Source of the DNA: Rhizobium sp. 9140
GTDB taxonomy: Bacteria; Pseudomonadota; Alphaproteobacteria; Rhizobiales; Rhizobiaceae
Reading direction: 5' to 3'
DNA length: 64,000 nucleotides
Assembly: GCF_900067135.1 (NCBI RefSeq)
Contig: NZ_FJUR01000001.1
Location: 1,057,501-1,121,500 of the forward strand
The notes under the pieces were generated by a model. That model ran no database searches. It worked only from the letters and a program-made list of their open reading frames with translations, and was not told the origin of the DNA. Both the position numbers and the translations under genes were made by a program. This document shows positions 1 to 7,855 of this stretch, in pieces (within the stretch, counting starts at the first letter, position 1; the number at the start of each line of letters is the position of its first letter).

Positions 1-1740
1 CTTCTCGTCGGCCTCGTACCCATCGGCCGGCGCGCGATCATGGCGGCGCTGGCGGGAACGCCGTTCTCGATCGAAATGCTGATGACCATCGCGGCTATCG
101 GCGCCGTCATCATCGACGCGGGCGAGGAGGCGGCAGCCGTCGTCTTCCTGTTCCTTGTCGGTGAACTGCTGGAGGGCGTTGCGGCCAGCCGGGCACGGCG
201 CAGCATTCAGGCCTTGTCGGACCTCGTGCCGAAGACGGCGTTCCTTGACGACAACGGTGTCACGCGCGAGGTGCCAGCAGACTCGCTCGTTCCCGGCAAC
301 ATCATCCGCATCCGTCCCGGCGACCGTGTTCCCGCAGATGGCGATATCATTTCCGGCGAAAGCGCGATCGACGAAGCGCCCGTGACAGGCGAAAGCGTGC
401 CTGTTCGCAAGACCGCGAATGATCCGGTCTTTGCCGGCACTGTTAATGGCGAAGGCGTGCTGCGGGTCACCGTCACGGCGGCAGCGGCCGACAATACCAT
501 TGCCCGCGTCGTGCGCCTCGTGGAGGAAGCGCAGGAGGCAAAGGCGCCGACCGAGCGCTTCATCGATCGTTTTTCGCGTTATTACACGCCGGGCGTGGTC
601 GTGGTCGCCGCGCTGGTCGCCATCCTGCCGCCGCTTCTGGCGGAAGGGTCCTGGTCGGAGTGGGTCTACAAGGGTCTCGCCATCCTGCTCATCGGCTGCC
701 CCTGTGCACTGGTCATCTCGACGCCGGCCGCCATCGCTGCCTCCCTGTCCGCCGGCGCCCGTCGGGGACTGCTGGTCAAGGGCGGCGCCGTCCTGGAAAA
801 GCTCGGCACGGTCGATACCGTCGCCTTTGACAAGACGGGGACGCTCACCGAAGGACGTCCCGTCGTCACCGACATTCTTGCCTTCACGGTTGCGGAGAGC
901 GACATCCTGAGACTCTCGGCTGCGCTCGATGCAGGCTCAAGTCATCCCCTGGCCCTCGCCATCCTCGCGCGTGCTGAAGCGGACAGCATCGTTTATCCCG
1001 CAGCCGAAGGTTCAGCAGCGCTAGGCGGCAAGGGCGTTACCGGTACGGTCGGCCCGCAAAAGCTGTTCCTCGGCTCGCCCCATGCCGCGGCCGAGATCGC
1101 GGCGCTCTCCGCGGAGCAGTGGAGCGCCATTCAGGCGCTCAATGACGACGGCAAGACGGTGTCCGTACTCGTCATCGATGGTCAGGTGGCCGGCGCCATC
1201 GCCATGCGCGACGAGCCGCGCAAGGACGCACGGCAGGCGCTTGCAGCGCTCAGGGCAGCCGGCATTCGCACCGTGATGCTCACCGGCGACAACCGCCGCG
1301 TGGCTGAAGCCGTCGGGCGTGACCTCGGCATCGACGTGCGGGCCGAACTTATGCCGGAAGACAAGCAGACCATCGTGCGCGAACTGAAGGTGCAGGGTGC
1401 GACGGTCGCCAAAGTCGGAGACGGCATTAACGATGCGCCGGCGCTGGCGGCCGCCGATATCGGCATCGCCATCGGTGGCGGTACGGATGTCGCCCTGGAA
1501 ACCGCCGACGCCGCCATTCTCCATGGGCGCATCGCGGATGTTGCGGCGCTGATCAATCTGTCGAAGCGCTGCATGGCCAATATCCGGCAGAACATCGCCG
1601 TCGCGCTCGGTCTGAAGGCCGTGTTCCTCGTCACGACCATTGTCGGCATCACCGGCCTCTGGCCGGCGATCCTGGCGGATACCGGCGCGACCGTGCTCGT
1701 CACCATCAACGCCCTGCGGCTCCTGCGCGTCCGCGCCTGA
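1..1740 (+). CDS. zntA: Heavy-metal P1B-type ATPase, Zn/Cd/Pb class (5' end outside window)
   Basis: The reading frame is open from the first base, so the N-terminal metal-binding part and first helices lie outside the window; 579 residues remain. Visible in order: a transmembrane segment with PFSIEMLMTIAAIGA, the actuator loop with TGES, the membrane CPC metal motif (bases 697-705), the phosphorylation motif DKTGT (Asp codon 829-831), the SSHPLA motif of P1B pumps, and the hinge GDGINDAPALA. CPC together with this TM3 sequence is typical of ZntA/CadA exporters, which pump Zn2+, Cd2+ or Pb2+ out of the cytoplasm using ATP. The exact metal cannot be read from sequence. A strong hairpin follows the stop codon. 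Confidence 0.85.
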   Translation, partial: LLVGLVPIGRRAIMAALAGTPFSIEMLMTIAAIGAVIIDAGEEAAAVVFLFLVGELLEGVAASRARRSIQALSDLVPKTAFLDDNGVTREVPADSLVPGNIIRIRPGDRVPADGDIISGESAIDEAPVTGESVPVRKTANDPVFAGTVNGEGVLRVTVTAAAADNTIARVVRLVEEAQEAKAPTERFIDRFSRYYTPGVVVVAALVAILPPLLAEGSWSEWVYKGLAILLIGCPCALVISTPAAIAASLSAGARRGLLVKGGAVLEKLGTVDTVAFDKTGTLTEGRPVVTDILAFTVAESDILRLSAALDAGSSHPLALAILARAEADSIVYPAAEGSAALGGKGVTGTVGPQKLFLGSPHAAAEIAALSAEQWSAIQALNDDGKTVSVLVIDGQVAGAIAMRDEPRKDARQALAALRAAGIRTVMLTGDNRRVAEAVGRDLGIDVRAELMPEDKQTIVRELKVQGATVAKVGDGINDAPALAAADIGIAIGGGTDVALETADAAILHGRIADVAALINLSKRCMANIRQNIAVALGLKAVFLVTTIVGITGLWPAILADTGATVLVTINALRLLRVRA

Positions 1741-1753
1741 TCTCCAAAGACAA

Positions 1754-1777
1754 ACGCCCGGCATCGCTGCCGGGCGT
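1754..1777 (+). terminator. Hairpin after the P-type ATPase
   Basis: A perfect 10-bp stem (ACGCCCGGCA with TGCCGGGCGT) and a 4-base loop lie 14 bases after the ATPase stop. There is no long T run, so it may work as a weak or factor-assisted terminator. It also lies downstream of the convergent rpiB gene. Confidence 0.6.
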
Positions 1778-1827
1778 CTGTCTCCGGGATCGCGCGGGAG
1801 GATCTGCGCGACCGGCGGAAGGGAATG

Positions 1828-2265
1828 TTATTTCGCGGTGTCGAGGCGATCGATCGCCTTGACGTTGTCGGCCGACGAGCCGTTCGGATCGAACTCCGAG
1901 GCAAGCCAGGTATCGACGATCGCCTTGGCGAGTTCCGGGCCGATGACCCGCGCGCCCATGGTGATAATCTGCGCATTGTTCGACTTTGCGGCGCGTTCCG
2001 CCGAATAGGTGTCATGCGTCAGCGCCGCCCGGATGCCGGGGACCTTGTTGGCCGAAATGCTGACGCCGATGCCGGTGCCGCAGAAGAGAATGCCGCGCTC
2101 GTTCTCGCCATCCACAATGGTCTGGGCGAGCTTCTGCGACAGGTCCGCGTAGAACCCCTGCTGACTGAGATCCGTGACGTCGATGTCATCGCGGGTTGCA
2201 AGATGCCTGGCGATGACGTCGAGAAGCGGCTTGCCGGCGCTGTCGGCCCCGATGGCGATTTTCAT
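1828..2265 (-). CDS. rpiB: RpiB-family sugar-phosphate isomerase (EryI/DerI-like)
   Basis: 145 residues, the usual RpiB/LacAB length. The start [11 protein letters not shown] and the block [14 protein letters not shown], with the active-site Cys, identify the family. RpiB enzymes isomerise ribose-5-phosphate; the erythritol-pathway member EryI (DerI) isomerises D-erythrulose-4-phosphate to D-erythrose-4-phosphate. The gene is last in a minus-strand set after a DeoR regulator and a second-type TIM, which is the eryR-tpiB-rpiB order known from rhizobial and Brucella erythritol loci, so the four-carbon substrate is favoured. An AAGGAAA ribosome site precedes the ATG. The kinase and dehydrogenases of erythritol breakdown are not present here. 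Confidence 0.85.
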   Translation of the reverse strand: MKIAIGADSAGKPLLDVIARHLATRDDIDVTDLSQQGFYADLSQKLAQTIVDGENERGILFCGTGIGVSISANKVPGIRAALTHDTYSAERAAKSNNAQIITMGARVIGPELAKAIVDTWLASEFDPNGSSADNVKAIDRLDTAK

Positions 2266-2300
2266 GGCTGTTTCCTTTCAGGCTTTTGTTGGTCTTGGTG

Positions 2301-3068
2301 TCAGAGAACGGATGAGACGCGGGTCACGATGTCGAGATAGCCCGCGACATTCCAAGCGGAGCGGCCGATGAAGAGGCCGTCGATATGGGGTTTGACGATC
2401 AACTCCGCGCAATTGCCGGGATTGACGCTGCCGCCATAGAGAACGGGTACAGGGACGCCGAGACAGGCTTTTGCCACCTCGGCGATGCGGGCGTGGCGGT
2501 CGTCGGCATAATCGGCGGATGCCGGAATGCCGTTGACGCCGATGGCCCAGACGGGCTCGTACGCGAGAAGCACCGGCTGTTCCCTGTCCGCACCCGGAAG
2601 GCCCGAAAGCGCGCCTTCGACCTGCCGCTTCAAGACAGCATCCGCCTCGCCGGCCTCGCGTTCGGACAACGTCTCGCCGATGCAGATCAGCGGCGTCAGG
2701 CCGTGACGAACGGCGGCGGCCGTCTTCAGGCCGACGGTCCGGTCGGTCTCGCCGAAGTGTTCGCGTCGCTCGCTATGGCCGAGCTCCACAAGGTCGAGGC
2801 CGCAATCGGTGAGCATCGGAGCGGAAATCTCGCCGGTCCATGCGCCGGCATCGTCCCAGTGCATGTTCTGTGCGCCGACCTTGACGCTGGTCCCCGACAA
2901 CCGCTGCTTGACCTCGCGCACGGCCGTAAAGGGTGGGATGACGAAGCGCTGGATGCGCGGATCGCGCGCCGCGTCGCTTTGTCCCAGACCGTCGGCAAAG
3001 GCCATGGCCTCGCCGAGCGTCTTGTTCATCTTCCAGCTCGTTCCAACCCAGATGCTGTTCGTTTTCAC
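2301..3068 (-). CDS. Triose-phosphate-isomerase paralogue, EryH/TpiA2 (LerI) type
   Basis: 255 residues with a TIM fold. The catalytic His is in ELGHSERR and the Glu in LAYEPVWAIG. The substrate-loop motif usually reads GNWKMN but here reads GTSWKMN, with Ser for the conserved Asn, as I recall it for erythritol-type paralogues. EryH converts L-erythrulose-1-phosphate (also called L-3-tetrulose-4-phosphate) to D-erythrulose-4-phosphate in the cytoplasm. The start is GTG, with GAGGAG 6 bases upstream. It sits 30 bp after the DeoR gene and 35 bp before rpiB, so the three are probably cotranscribed. A housekeeping tpiA is expected elsewhere in the genome. Confidence 0.82.
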   Translation of the reverse strand: MKTNSIWVGTSWKMNKTLGEAMAFADGLGQSDAARDPRIQRFVIPPFTAVREVKQRLSGTSVKVGAQNMHWDDAGAWTGEISAPMLTDCGLDLVELGHSERREHFGETDRTVGLKTAAAVRHGLTPLICIGETLSEREAGEADAVLKRQVEGALSGLPGADREQPVLLAYEPVWAIGVNGIPASADYADDRHARIAEVAKACLGVPVPVLYGGSVNPGNCAELIVKPHIDGLFIGRSAWNVAGYLDIVTRVSSVL

Positions 3069-3098
3069 TGCATGCTCCTCGTCGTGACGTCCCGGTCG

Positions 3099-3875
3099 TC
3101 AGACCTTGATGATCGATATGCCGGCATCGCTCAGACTGGACTCGTGGCCGGCGTCGATGCGGTCGCTGGTGATGACGGCGCTGAAATCGTCCAGTTCCGT
3201 CAGAAAGTGTAGGGCCGGCTTGCCGAATTTCGCGTGGTCCACCATTAGGTAGTTGCGGCTGGCCGAGCGCATCATCTGGCGCTTCGTCTTCACGACTTCC
3301 TGATCCTGGTGAAAGGCGGCGGCCCCCTGGATAGCAGAGGAAGAGAGAAAGGCGATGTCGGCCCGCAGCGACGACAACGTCTCCTCCGTGACGATGCCGA
3401 AGAAGCCGTTGAACTTGCGGCTGTACTGACCCCCAAGCGAGATGACCTCGATGCCGGGAACGGCCGTGAGCTTGACGATGACGGAGAGGTTGTTGGTGAT
3501 CACCGTCAGCGGCCGGATGGTCGCGAGATGATCGGCAAGCCCGCCGGCCGTCGATCCGTCGTCGATGATGATGATCTGCCCGGGCTCCACCAGTGTTGCG
3601 GCGTAGGCTGCGAGCTGCCGCTTCTCCTCGGCCGCCATCTTCTCGCGGTAGCGAAAATCGCTCTCGAACTGCGCGCTCGACTGGATGGAGGCCCCGCCAT
3701 GCACCTTGCGCAAAAGGCCCGCCTGCTCGAGATCGTCGAGATCGCGATGGACGGTCATCTTGCTGACGGAAAAGCGCAGAGACAGATCCTCGACGGAGGC
3801 AGAGCCTGCCTCCATCAGAATATCCATGATTTCCTGCCGCCGATCGTCCGGTTTCAAAGCCACCGAAATCTCCAT
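3099..3875 (-). CDS. DeoR-family transcriptional regulator (EryR-like)
   Basis: 258 residues from the ATG at 3875. Residues about 10-65 form the DeoR helix-turn-helix (RRQEIMDILMEAG, then SVSKMTVHRDLDDLEQAGLL and KVHGGA). The rest is the sugar-phosphate sensor domain with IIDDGSTAGGLADHL and ITNNLSVI. DeoR proteins usually repress sugar operons and are released by a phosphorylated sugar. As the first gene before the TIM and RpiB genes it fits EryR of rhizobial erythritol loci. The frame is open further upstream; this start was chosen from the family N-terminus, and a GTG two codons earlier is possible because no clear ribosome site is seen. Confidence 0.8.
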   Translation of the reverse strand: MEISVALKPDDRRQEIMDILMEAGSASVEDLSLRFSVSKMTVHRDLDDLEQAGLLRKVHGGASIQSSAQFESDFRYREKMAAEEKRQLAAYAATLVEPGQIIIIDDGSTAGGLADHLATIRPLTVITNNLSVIVKLTAVPGIEVISLGGQYSRKFNGFFGIVTEETLSSLRADIAFLSSSAIQGAAAFHQDQEVVKTKRQMMRSASRNYLMVDHAKFGKPALHFLTELDDFSAVITSDRIDAGHESSLSDAGISIIKV

Positions 3876-4095
3876 CCTCACGGCGATATAAACAGCGTCG
3901 TGCAGAAAGACAACATGCTGAATGATATTATGTGATGATCGAATGTTACGTTGTTCGGAGGATTCGATAGCCTGCACGTGTTGCAGGTAGCGATTTGGCG
4001 TGGCATGAAGATGCAGCTCGTTGCGCCATCAAGAGTGCAGCGCCGGAGGAATATCCGCTGCGGTTTTGCCGTTCACGCGGATGCGAGGATACGGC
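3876..4095. promoter_or_regulatory. Divergent promoter region between the DeoR gene and pncB
   Basis: 220 bp separate the two divergent starts. The stretch at about 3895-3965 is AT-richer than its surroundings (ATGATATTATGTGATGAT and neighbours) and is the likely place for promoters and the DeoR operator. No clear inverted repeat was found. An AGGA ribosome site at 4085-4088 serves pncB. Confidence 0.45.
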
Positions 4096-5400
4096 ATGAC
4101 GAAGACGGATATTGCGCGGCGCGTCTACGACAATGCCTGGAAGCTCGATCCCGTCGTGCGCAGCCTTCTGGATACGGACTTCTACAAGCTTCTGATGTTG
4201 CAGATGATCTGGCGTCTCTACCCGGATGTCGATGCGACCTTCTCGTTGATCAACCGCACCAAGACGGTGCTTCTGACGGAGGAGATCGATGAGCAGGAAC
4301 TGCGCGAGCAGCTGGATCATGTCCGCACGATCCGCTTCACCAAGAAGGAAATGATCTGGCTCGCCGGTAACACCTTCTACGGCCGCAAGCAGATCTTCTC
4401 GCCCGACTTTCTCGCCTGGCTCGCCGATTTCCAGCTGCCGGACTACGAGCTCTCGCGCCGTCACGGCCAGTATGAGCTCACCTTCCCGGGCAAGTGGACG
4501 CATACAAGCATGTGGGAAATCCCGGCTCTCGCTATCGTCAACGAGCTGCGCTCACGCACGGCCATGAAGGGCATGGGTCCCTTCGCGCTCGATGTGCTCT
4601 ATGCCCGCGCCAAGGCGAAGATGTGGTCGAAGGTGGAACAGCTGCGGGCGGTGCCAGACCTTCGCATCTCCGACTTCGGCACCCGCCGCCGTCATTCGTT
4701 TCTGTGGCAGCGCTGGTGCGTCGAGGCGTTGAAGGAAGGTATCGGCGAATCCTTCTCAGGTACCAGCAACGTGCTCCTCGCCATGGATACCGATCTCGAG
4801 GCGCTCGGCACCAATGCCCATGAACTGCCGATGGTGGCGGCAGCCTTGGCCCGAACCGATGCCGAGCTTGCGGACGCGCCCTACAAGGTCTTGCAGGACT
4901 GGAACCGGCTTTATGGCGGCAACCTGCTGATCGTCCTGCCGGATGCGTTCGGAACGGCGGCCTTCCTCAAGAACGCGCCGGACTGGGTCGCCGACTGGAC
5001 CGGTTTCCGCCCCGACAGCGCTCCGCCGATCGAGGGTGGCGAGCGCATTCTCGACTGGTGGCGCGCCCATGGCCGCGACCCCCGGGAAAAGCTGCTGATC
5101 TTTTCAGACGGGCTCGATGTCGAGATGATCGTCAAGACCTACCGGCATTTCGAGGGCCGGGTGCGCATGAGCTTCGGCTGGGGCACCAACCTCACCAATG
5201 ACTTTGCCGATTGCGCACCGACGGAGGTCAGTGGTCTCAACCCGATCTCCATCGTCTGCAAGGTCATCGACGCCAATGGCCGCCCCGCCGTCAAGCTGTC
5301 CGATAATCCCCGCAAGGCGACGGGCGACCCGGCCGAGGTGGAACGCTACCTGAAATTCTTCGGAACGCAGGACTTTGAAGAACTCGCCGTCCGCGTCTGA
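4096..5400 (+). CDS. pncB: Nicotinate phosphoribosyltransferase
   Basis: 434 residues from the ATG at 4096, chosen because AGGA lies 7 bases upstream and the protein then begins [19 protein letters not shown], close to rhizobial PncB. Family blocks include [16 protein letters not shown] near the N-terminus, [13 protein letters not shown] in the middle (auto-phosphorylated His region), GTSNVLLA, and [11 protein letters not shown] with [12 protein letters not shown] at the phosphate site. The enzyme joins nicotinate to PRPP with ATP to make nicotinate mononucleotide in the NAD salvage (Preiss-Handler) pathway. It is a single gene ended by a strong terminator. Confidence 0.95.
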   Translation: MTKTDIARRVYDNAWKLDPVVRSLLDTDFYKLLMLQMIWRLYPDVDATFSLINRTKTVLLTEEIDEQELREQLDHVRTIRFTKKEMIWLAGNTFYGRKQIFSPDFLAWLADFQLPDYELSRRHGQYELTFPGKWTHTSMWEIPALAIVNELRSRTAMKGMGPFALDVLYARAKAKMWSKVEQLRAVPDLRISDFGTRRRHSFLWQRWCVEALKEGIGESFSGTSNVLLAMDTDLEALGTNAHELPMVAAALARTDAELADAPYKVLQDWNRLYGGNLLIVLPDAFGTAAFLKNAPDWVADWTGFRPDSAPPIEGGERILDWWRAHGRDPREKLLIFSDGLDVEMIVKTYRHFEGRVRMSFGWGTNLTNDFADCAPTEVSGLNPISIVCKVIDANGRPAVKLSDNPRKATGDPAEVERYLKFFGTQDFEELAVRV

Positions 5401-5425
5401 CAGCGTCACCCTGCAGCAAACACGA

Positions 5426-5462
5426 AAAACCCGACCGGAGGAGGTCCTTCCGGTCGGGTTTT
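5426..5462 (+). terminator. Rho-independent terminator after pncB
   Basis: A 14-bp stem (AAAACCCGACCGGA with TCCGGTCGGGTTTT) and a short loop end in a T run. It also lies downstream of the convergent small gene ending at 5536, so it may work in both directions. Confidence 0.85.
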
Positions 5463-5535
5463 CATGACGCCCGGGAACGGGGCGCGTCCGACAGACCGGC
5501 TCGATCGGAGCCAAACCCGTGGATCGGGGTGCCGC

Positions 5536-5802
5536 TCAGTAGCAGGCAGCGCAGGCGGAGCCGGTGCGCACCGCCAGCGGATGGACCATGGCGAGCAGGC
5601 GGCGTTTCGGCGCGGCCAGAAGCTTGGCCGCATGCGTGCGAGCGCCGCCGGGTTCCGGCTTGGCATGCTCCAGCGCGTTCGCTGCCGAGTACAGCAGCGT
5701 CCTGAATTGCGAGGAGGTCACGCCATCGGCCCGCATCACGGCGCGGATCATCGGATCGGTCAGCACCTCGTTCAGGGTCAGATCGTCATGTGCCATGTTC
5801 AT
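5536..5802 (-). CDS. Small conserved-type protein of unknown function
   Basis: 88 residues, beginning MNMAHDDLTLNEVLTDPMIR. The start at 5802 is supported by AAGGAG 6 bases upstream. The N-terminal half looks helical (TDPMIRAVMRADGV, FRTLLYSAANALEH). The C-terminal half is basic with a closing Cys pair (ACAACY). There is no signal peptide or membrane segment, and I recognise no domain. It is divergent from a TetR gene and shares a 120-bp promoter region holding two palindromes, so the TetR protein may control it. Confidence 0.6.
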   Translation of the reverse strand: MNMAHDDLTLNEVLTDPMIRAVMRADGVTSSQFRTLLYSAANALEHAKPEPGGARTHAAKLLAAPKRRLLAMVHPLAVRTGSACAACY

Positions 5803-5878
5803 GGCCTTCTCCTTCGTGTCGTCCACAGCCGAGGTCAGGCGGGGTTGGGCCTGTCCTTGACCGAAATGCTTTGGTGTG

Positions 5879-5918
5879 TTACCGGTAAGTAACGCGTCAT
5901 TTGTTACCGAACGGTCAC
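5879..5918. promoter_or_regulatory. Two palindromes, candidate TetR operators
   Basis: TTACCGGTAA at 5879-5888 is a perfect 10-bp palindrome. GTTACCGAACGGTCAC at 5903-5918 is an inverted repeat with one mismatch. Both contain the half-site TTACCG. They lie between the unknown small gene and the TetR gene, and the second ends 4 bases before the TetR ATG. This fits autoregulation and control of the divergent gene. Confidence 0.6.
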
Positions 5919-5922
5919 ACCC

Positions 5923-6582
5923 ATGTCAATCGCTGTCGTGAATAAAAACGCCAAACGTGGCTCTACTGTGAAGTCGGATCAGGAATCGACATCGCCCCCC
6001 GGTCTTTCCTCTGCAAAAGTCGCTCCACGTGACCGTATCGTCACGACGGCCTGCGAACTGTTTCGCCAGCATGGCATCCGTGGCATCGGCGTCGATGCGA
6101 TCGCCGAGGCGGCGTCGACCAACAAGATGACGCTCTACCGGCATTTCGGCTCGAAGGACGACCTCGTCTGCGAGACGCTTCGTGTGACCTCGGAAAAGAG
6201 CGGCGCAATGTGGGCGGACATCGAAACGCGGTTTCCCGAAGATGCGAAGGCCCAGCTTTGCGCCTGGGTAACCGCCCTTTCGGATTGTCTCCAGCGCGAC
6301 CAGTTCGGTTGCGACATTGCCAATGCTGCGGTGGAACTCAAGGAGGCGGGCCATCCAGCCCATGCCGTCATCGAGACCTTCAAGATTCTGCAGCGCGAAA
6401 AGCTAACGGATCTCTGCCGGCGGACGGGTATCGAAGAGCCCGAAACCCTTGCCGATACGCTGCTCCTCTTGCTGGAAGGCGCCCGCGTCAGCCGCCAGGC
6501 CTCAGGGCTCGAAGGCCCCGCCCAGTGTTTCCAGCGCGCCTGTCGCAACACGCTGACAGCCTTCGGCGTCAGCACGTCCTGA
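5923..6582 (+). CDS. TetR/AcrR-family transcriptional regulator
   Basis: 219 residues from the ATG at 5923. The TetR DNA-binding domain spans about residues 37-85 (DRIVTTACELFRQHGIRGIG, then DAIAEAASTNKMTLYRHF and SKDDLV). The C-terminal ligand domain has a plain helical pattern that does not show the ligand. No ribosome site precedes the ATG, because a palindrome occupies that place; the message may be leaderless, or translation may begin further in. TetR proteins mostly repress themselves and a neighbouring gene, here perhaps the divergent 88-residue gene. A bidirectional terminator follows. Confidence 0.85.
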   Translation: MSIAVVNKNAKRGSTVKSDQESTSPPGLSSAKVAPRDRIVTTACELFRQHGIRGIGVDAIAEAASTNKMTLYRHFGSKDDLVCETLRVTSEKSGAMWADIETRFPEDAKAQLCAWVTALSDCLQRDQFGCDIANAAVELKEAGHPAHAVIETFKILQREKLTDLCRRTGIEEPETLADTLLLLLEGARVSRQASGLEGPAQCFQRACRNTLTAFGVSTS

Positions 6583-6610
6583 AGCCACGTCCGCCGGCTT
6601 AATTCGATAG

Positions 6611-6643
6611 AACCGCCATCGCGACGGGATCGCGATGGCGGTT
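6611..6643. terminator. Bidirectional terminator between convergent genes
   Basis: A perfect 14-bp stem (AACCGCCATCGCGA with TCGCGATGGCGGTT) with a 5-base loop lies between the TetR gene and the convergent gene ending at 6653. Confidence 0.8.
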
Positions 6644-6652
6644 TGCGTCGGA

Positions 6653-7051
6653 CTAAAGGCCATCGCGTTTAAGAAGCGCGCGAACCTCTTCGAAGCGGCG
6701 CTTGTTCGCCTCGTTGCGCTCGTTCGGGCCATAGCAGGTGCTGGACACGCAGAAGCGCTGCACATTGAATGGTGCGGCGGTGTTCTGGAATTCGCACTCG
6801 ATGGAATCCACCATGTCCTTCTTCTCGACGCCTTCGCGGGTGGAGAAGGTGAGGCGGGCGCCCGGCGGCTTCAATTCCGGAAAGGACTGGACGACGCCGG
6901 TCTGAAAGGTCTCGGCAAGAAGCAGGTGCTTTGCGACCTGCACGCAGACATTCTCGATCGTGGGCTCGATTTTGGACGTTTGTGCGGCGGCTGGCGACAG
7001 GCCGGTAAAAGCCGATGCGGCGGCAATGGCTAGAACAATCCGTTTTCTCAT
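6653..7051 (-). CDS. Secreted or periplasmic small protein, unknown function
   Basis: 132 residues. A clear Sec signal peptide is seen: MRKR start, hydrophobic core IVLAIAAASAFTGL, and cleavage after SPAAA near residue 23. The mature part has four Cys (about 36, 86, 101 and 106), which could form two disulfides in the periplasm. I recognise no domain. It stands alone between a terminator and a 288-bp gap. Confidence 0.7.
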   Translation of the reverse strand: MRKRIVLAIAAASAFTGLSPAAAQTSKIEPTIENVCVQVAKHLLLAETFQTGVVQSFPELKPPGARLTFSTREGVEKKDMVDSIECEFQNTAAPFNVQRFCVSSTCYGPNERNEANKRRFEEVRALLKRDGL

Positions 7052-7339
7052 GACACACTCCGGAAAGCCGCATGGTGCGGCAGTGACTTGGCGGATTCTT
7101 CGCGTCGGCGGATAAGAGCCTGCGCCGAGACGATCCGTGAGCGCTAGATAGGGCAGTTTCGACCGTCATCCAGCCGTCGTGTCGACCGCAACGGCCATGT
7201 GGACACCCTGTCTCCAAGGACCTTCGTCGCTCCCTATGAGAGAGCGCCGGAATAGGGAAAATGTCTGTCTGATCTGGAACCAAATCGACCCTCCCTGATT
7301 TGGGAGTGGCGGTAGTCCGATTATCAAAGGGAGAAGGCC
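7052..7339. other. Intergenic region, no gene seen
   Basis: 288 bp between two divergent small genes. The right end carries a GGGAG ribosome site for the DUF2934 gene. No convincing ORF or hairpin was found; promoters for both genes presumably lie here. Confidence 0.4.
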
Positions 7340-7612
7340 ATGACCGAGAAAGACGAAGACCTGATCAAGAAGCGGGCTTATGCCTTGTGGGAATCCGAAG
7401 GCCGGCCAGAAGGTCGGCATGACGAGCATTGGGGCCAAGCCTATCAAGAGCTTGCCAATGCCGAAAACACCTCGGTGCTCGGTGAGCCAGAGGACGAAGC
7501 CGCACCTGTCGATACGCCGGTCAATGCCGATAAGGCAAAGCCTCCGCTGTCGGTTGTGGACGGTGGCGCTGCCGGAAATTCCGGTGCCAAGCGCAAGCGC
7601 AAGACGGTCTAA
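7340..7612 (+). CDS. DUF2934 family protein
   Basis: 90 residues. The N-terminal 40 residues match the DUF2934 pattern (DLIKKRAYALWESEGRPEGR and then HDEHWGQA). The tail is low-complexity, acidic then basic, ending KRKRKTV. The function of the family is unknown; such proteins are common in rhizobia and are often found near carbohydrate or stress genes. A GGGAG ribosome site precedes the ATG. It lies 243 bp upstream of glgA on the same strand. Confidence 0.75.
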   Translation: MTEKDEDLIKKRAYALWESEGRPEGRHDEHWGQAYQELANAENTSVLGEPEDEAAPVDTPVNADKAKPPLSVVDGGAAGNSGAKRKRKTV

Positions 7613-7855
7613 GACCACACAGGCGCCGGCTTTGACCGGTGCCTGATTTTCCTCGCGACGACGGCTCCCCCCAGACATTTCGCGCACGCTGCGTGCCTCG
7701 TATCGCACTGCACAAGTTTCTCACCTGCTCCGCAATATTTGTGCGGACACGGGGTCCGGTTTCCTCCATCATCGGAGCAAGAGGTGTTTCGCTTTTCTCC
7801 CGACCTCCATTTCAGCCGGCAATCCGACCGGATTGCAAAGAGGAACGTGACCTGC

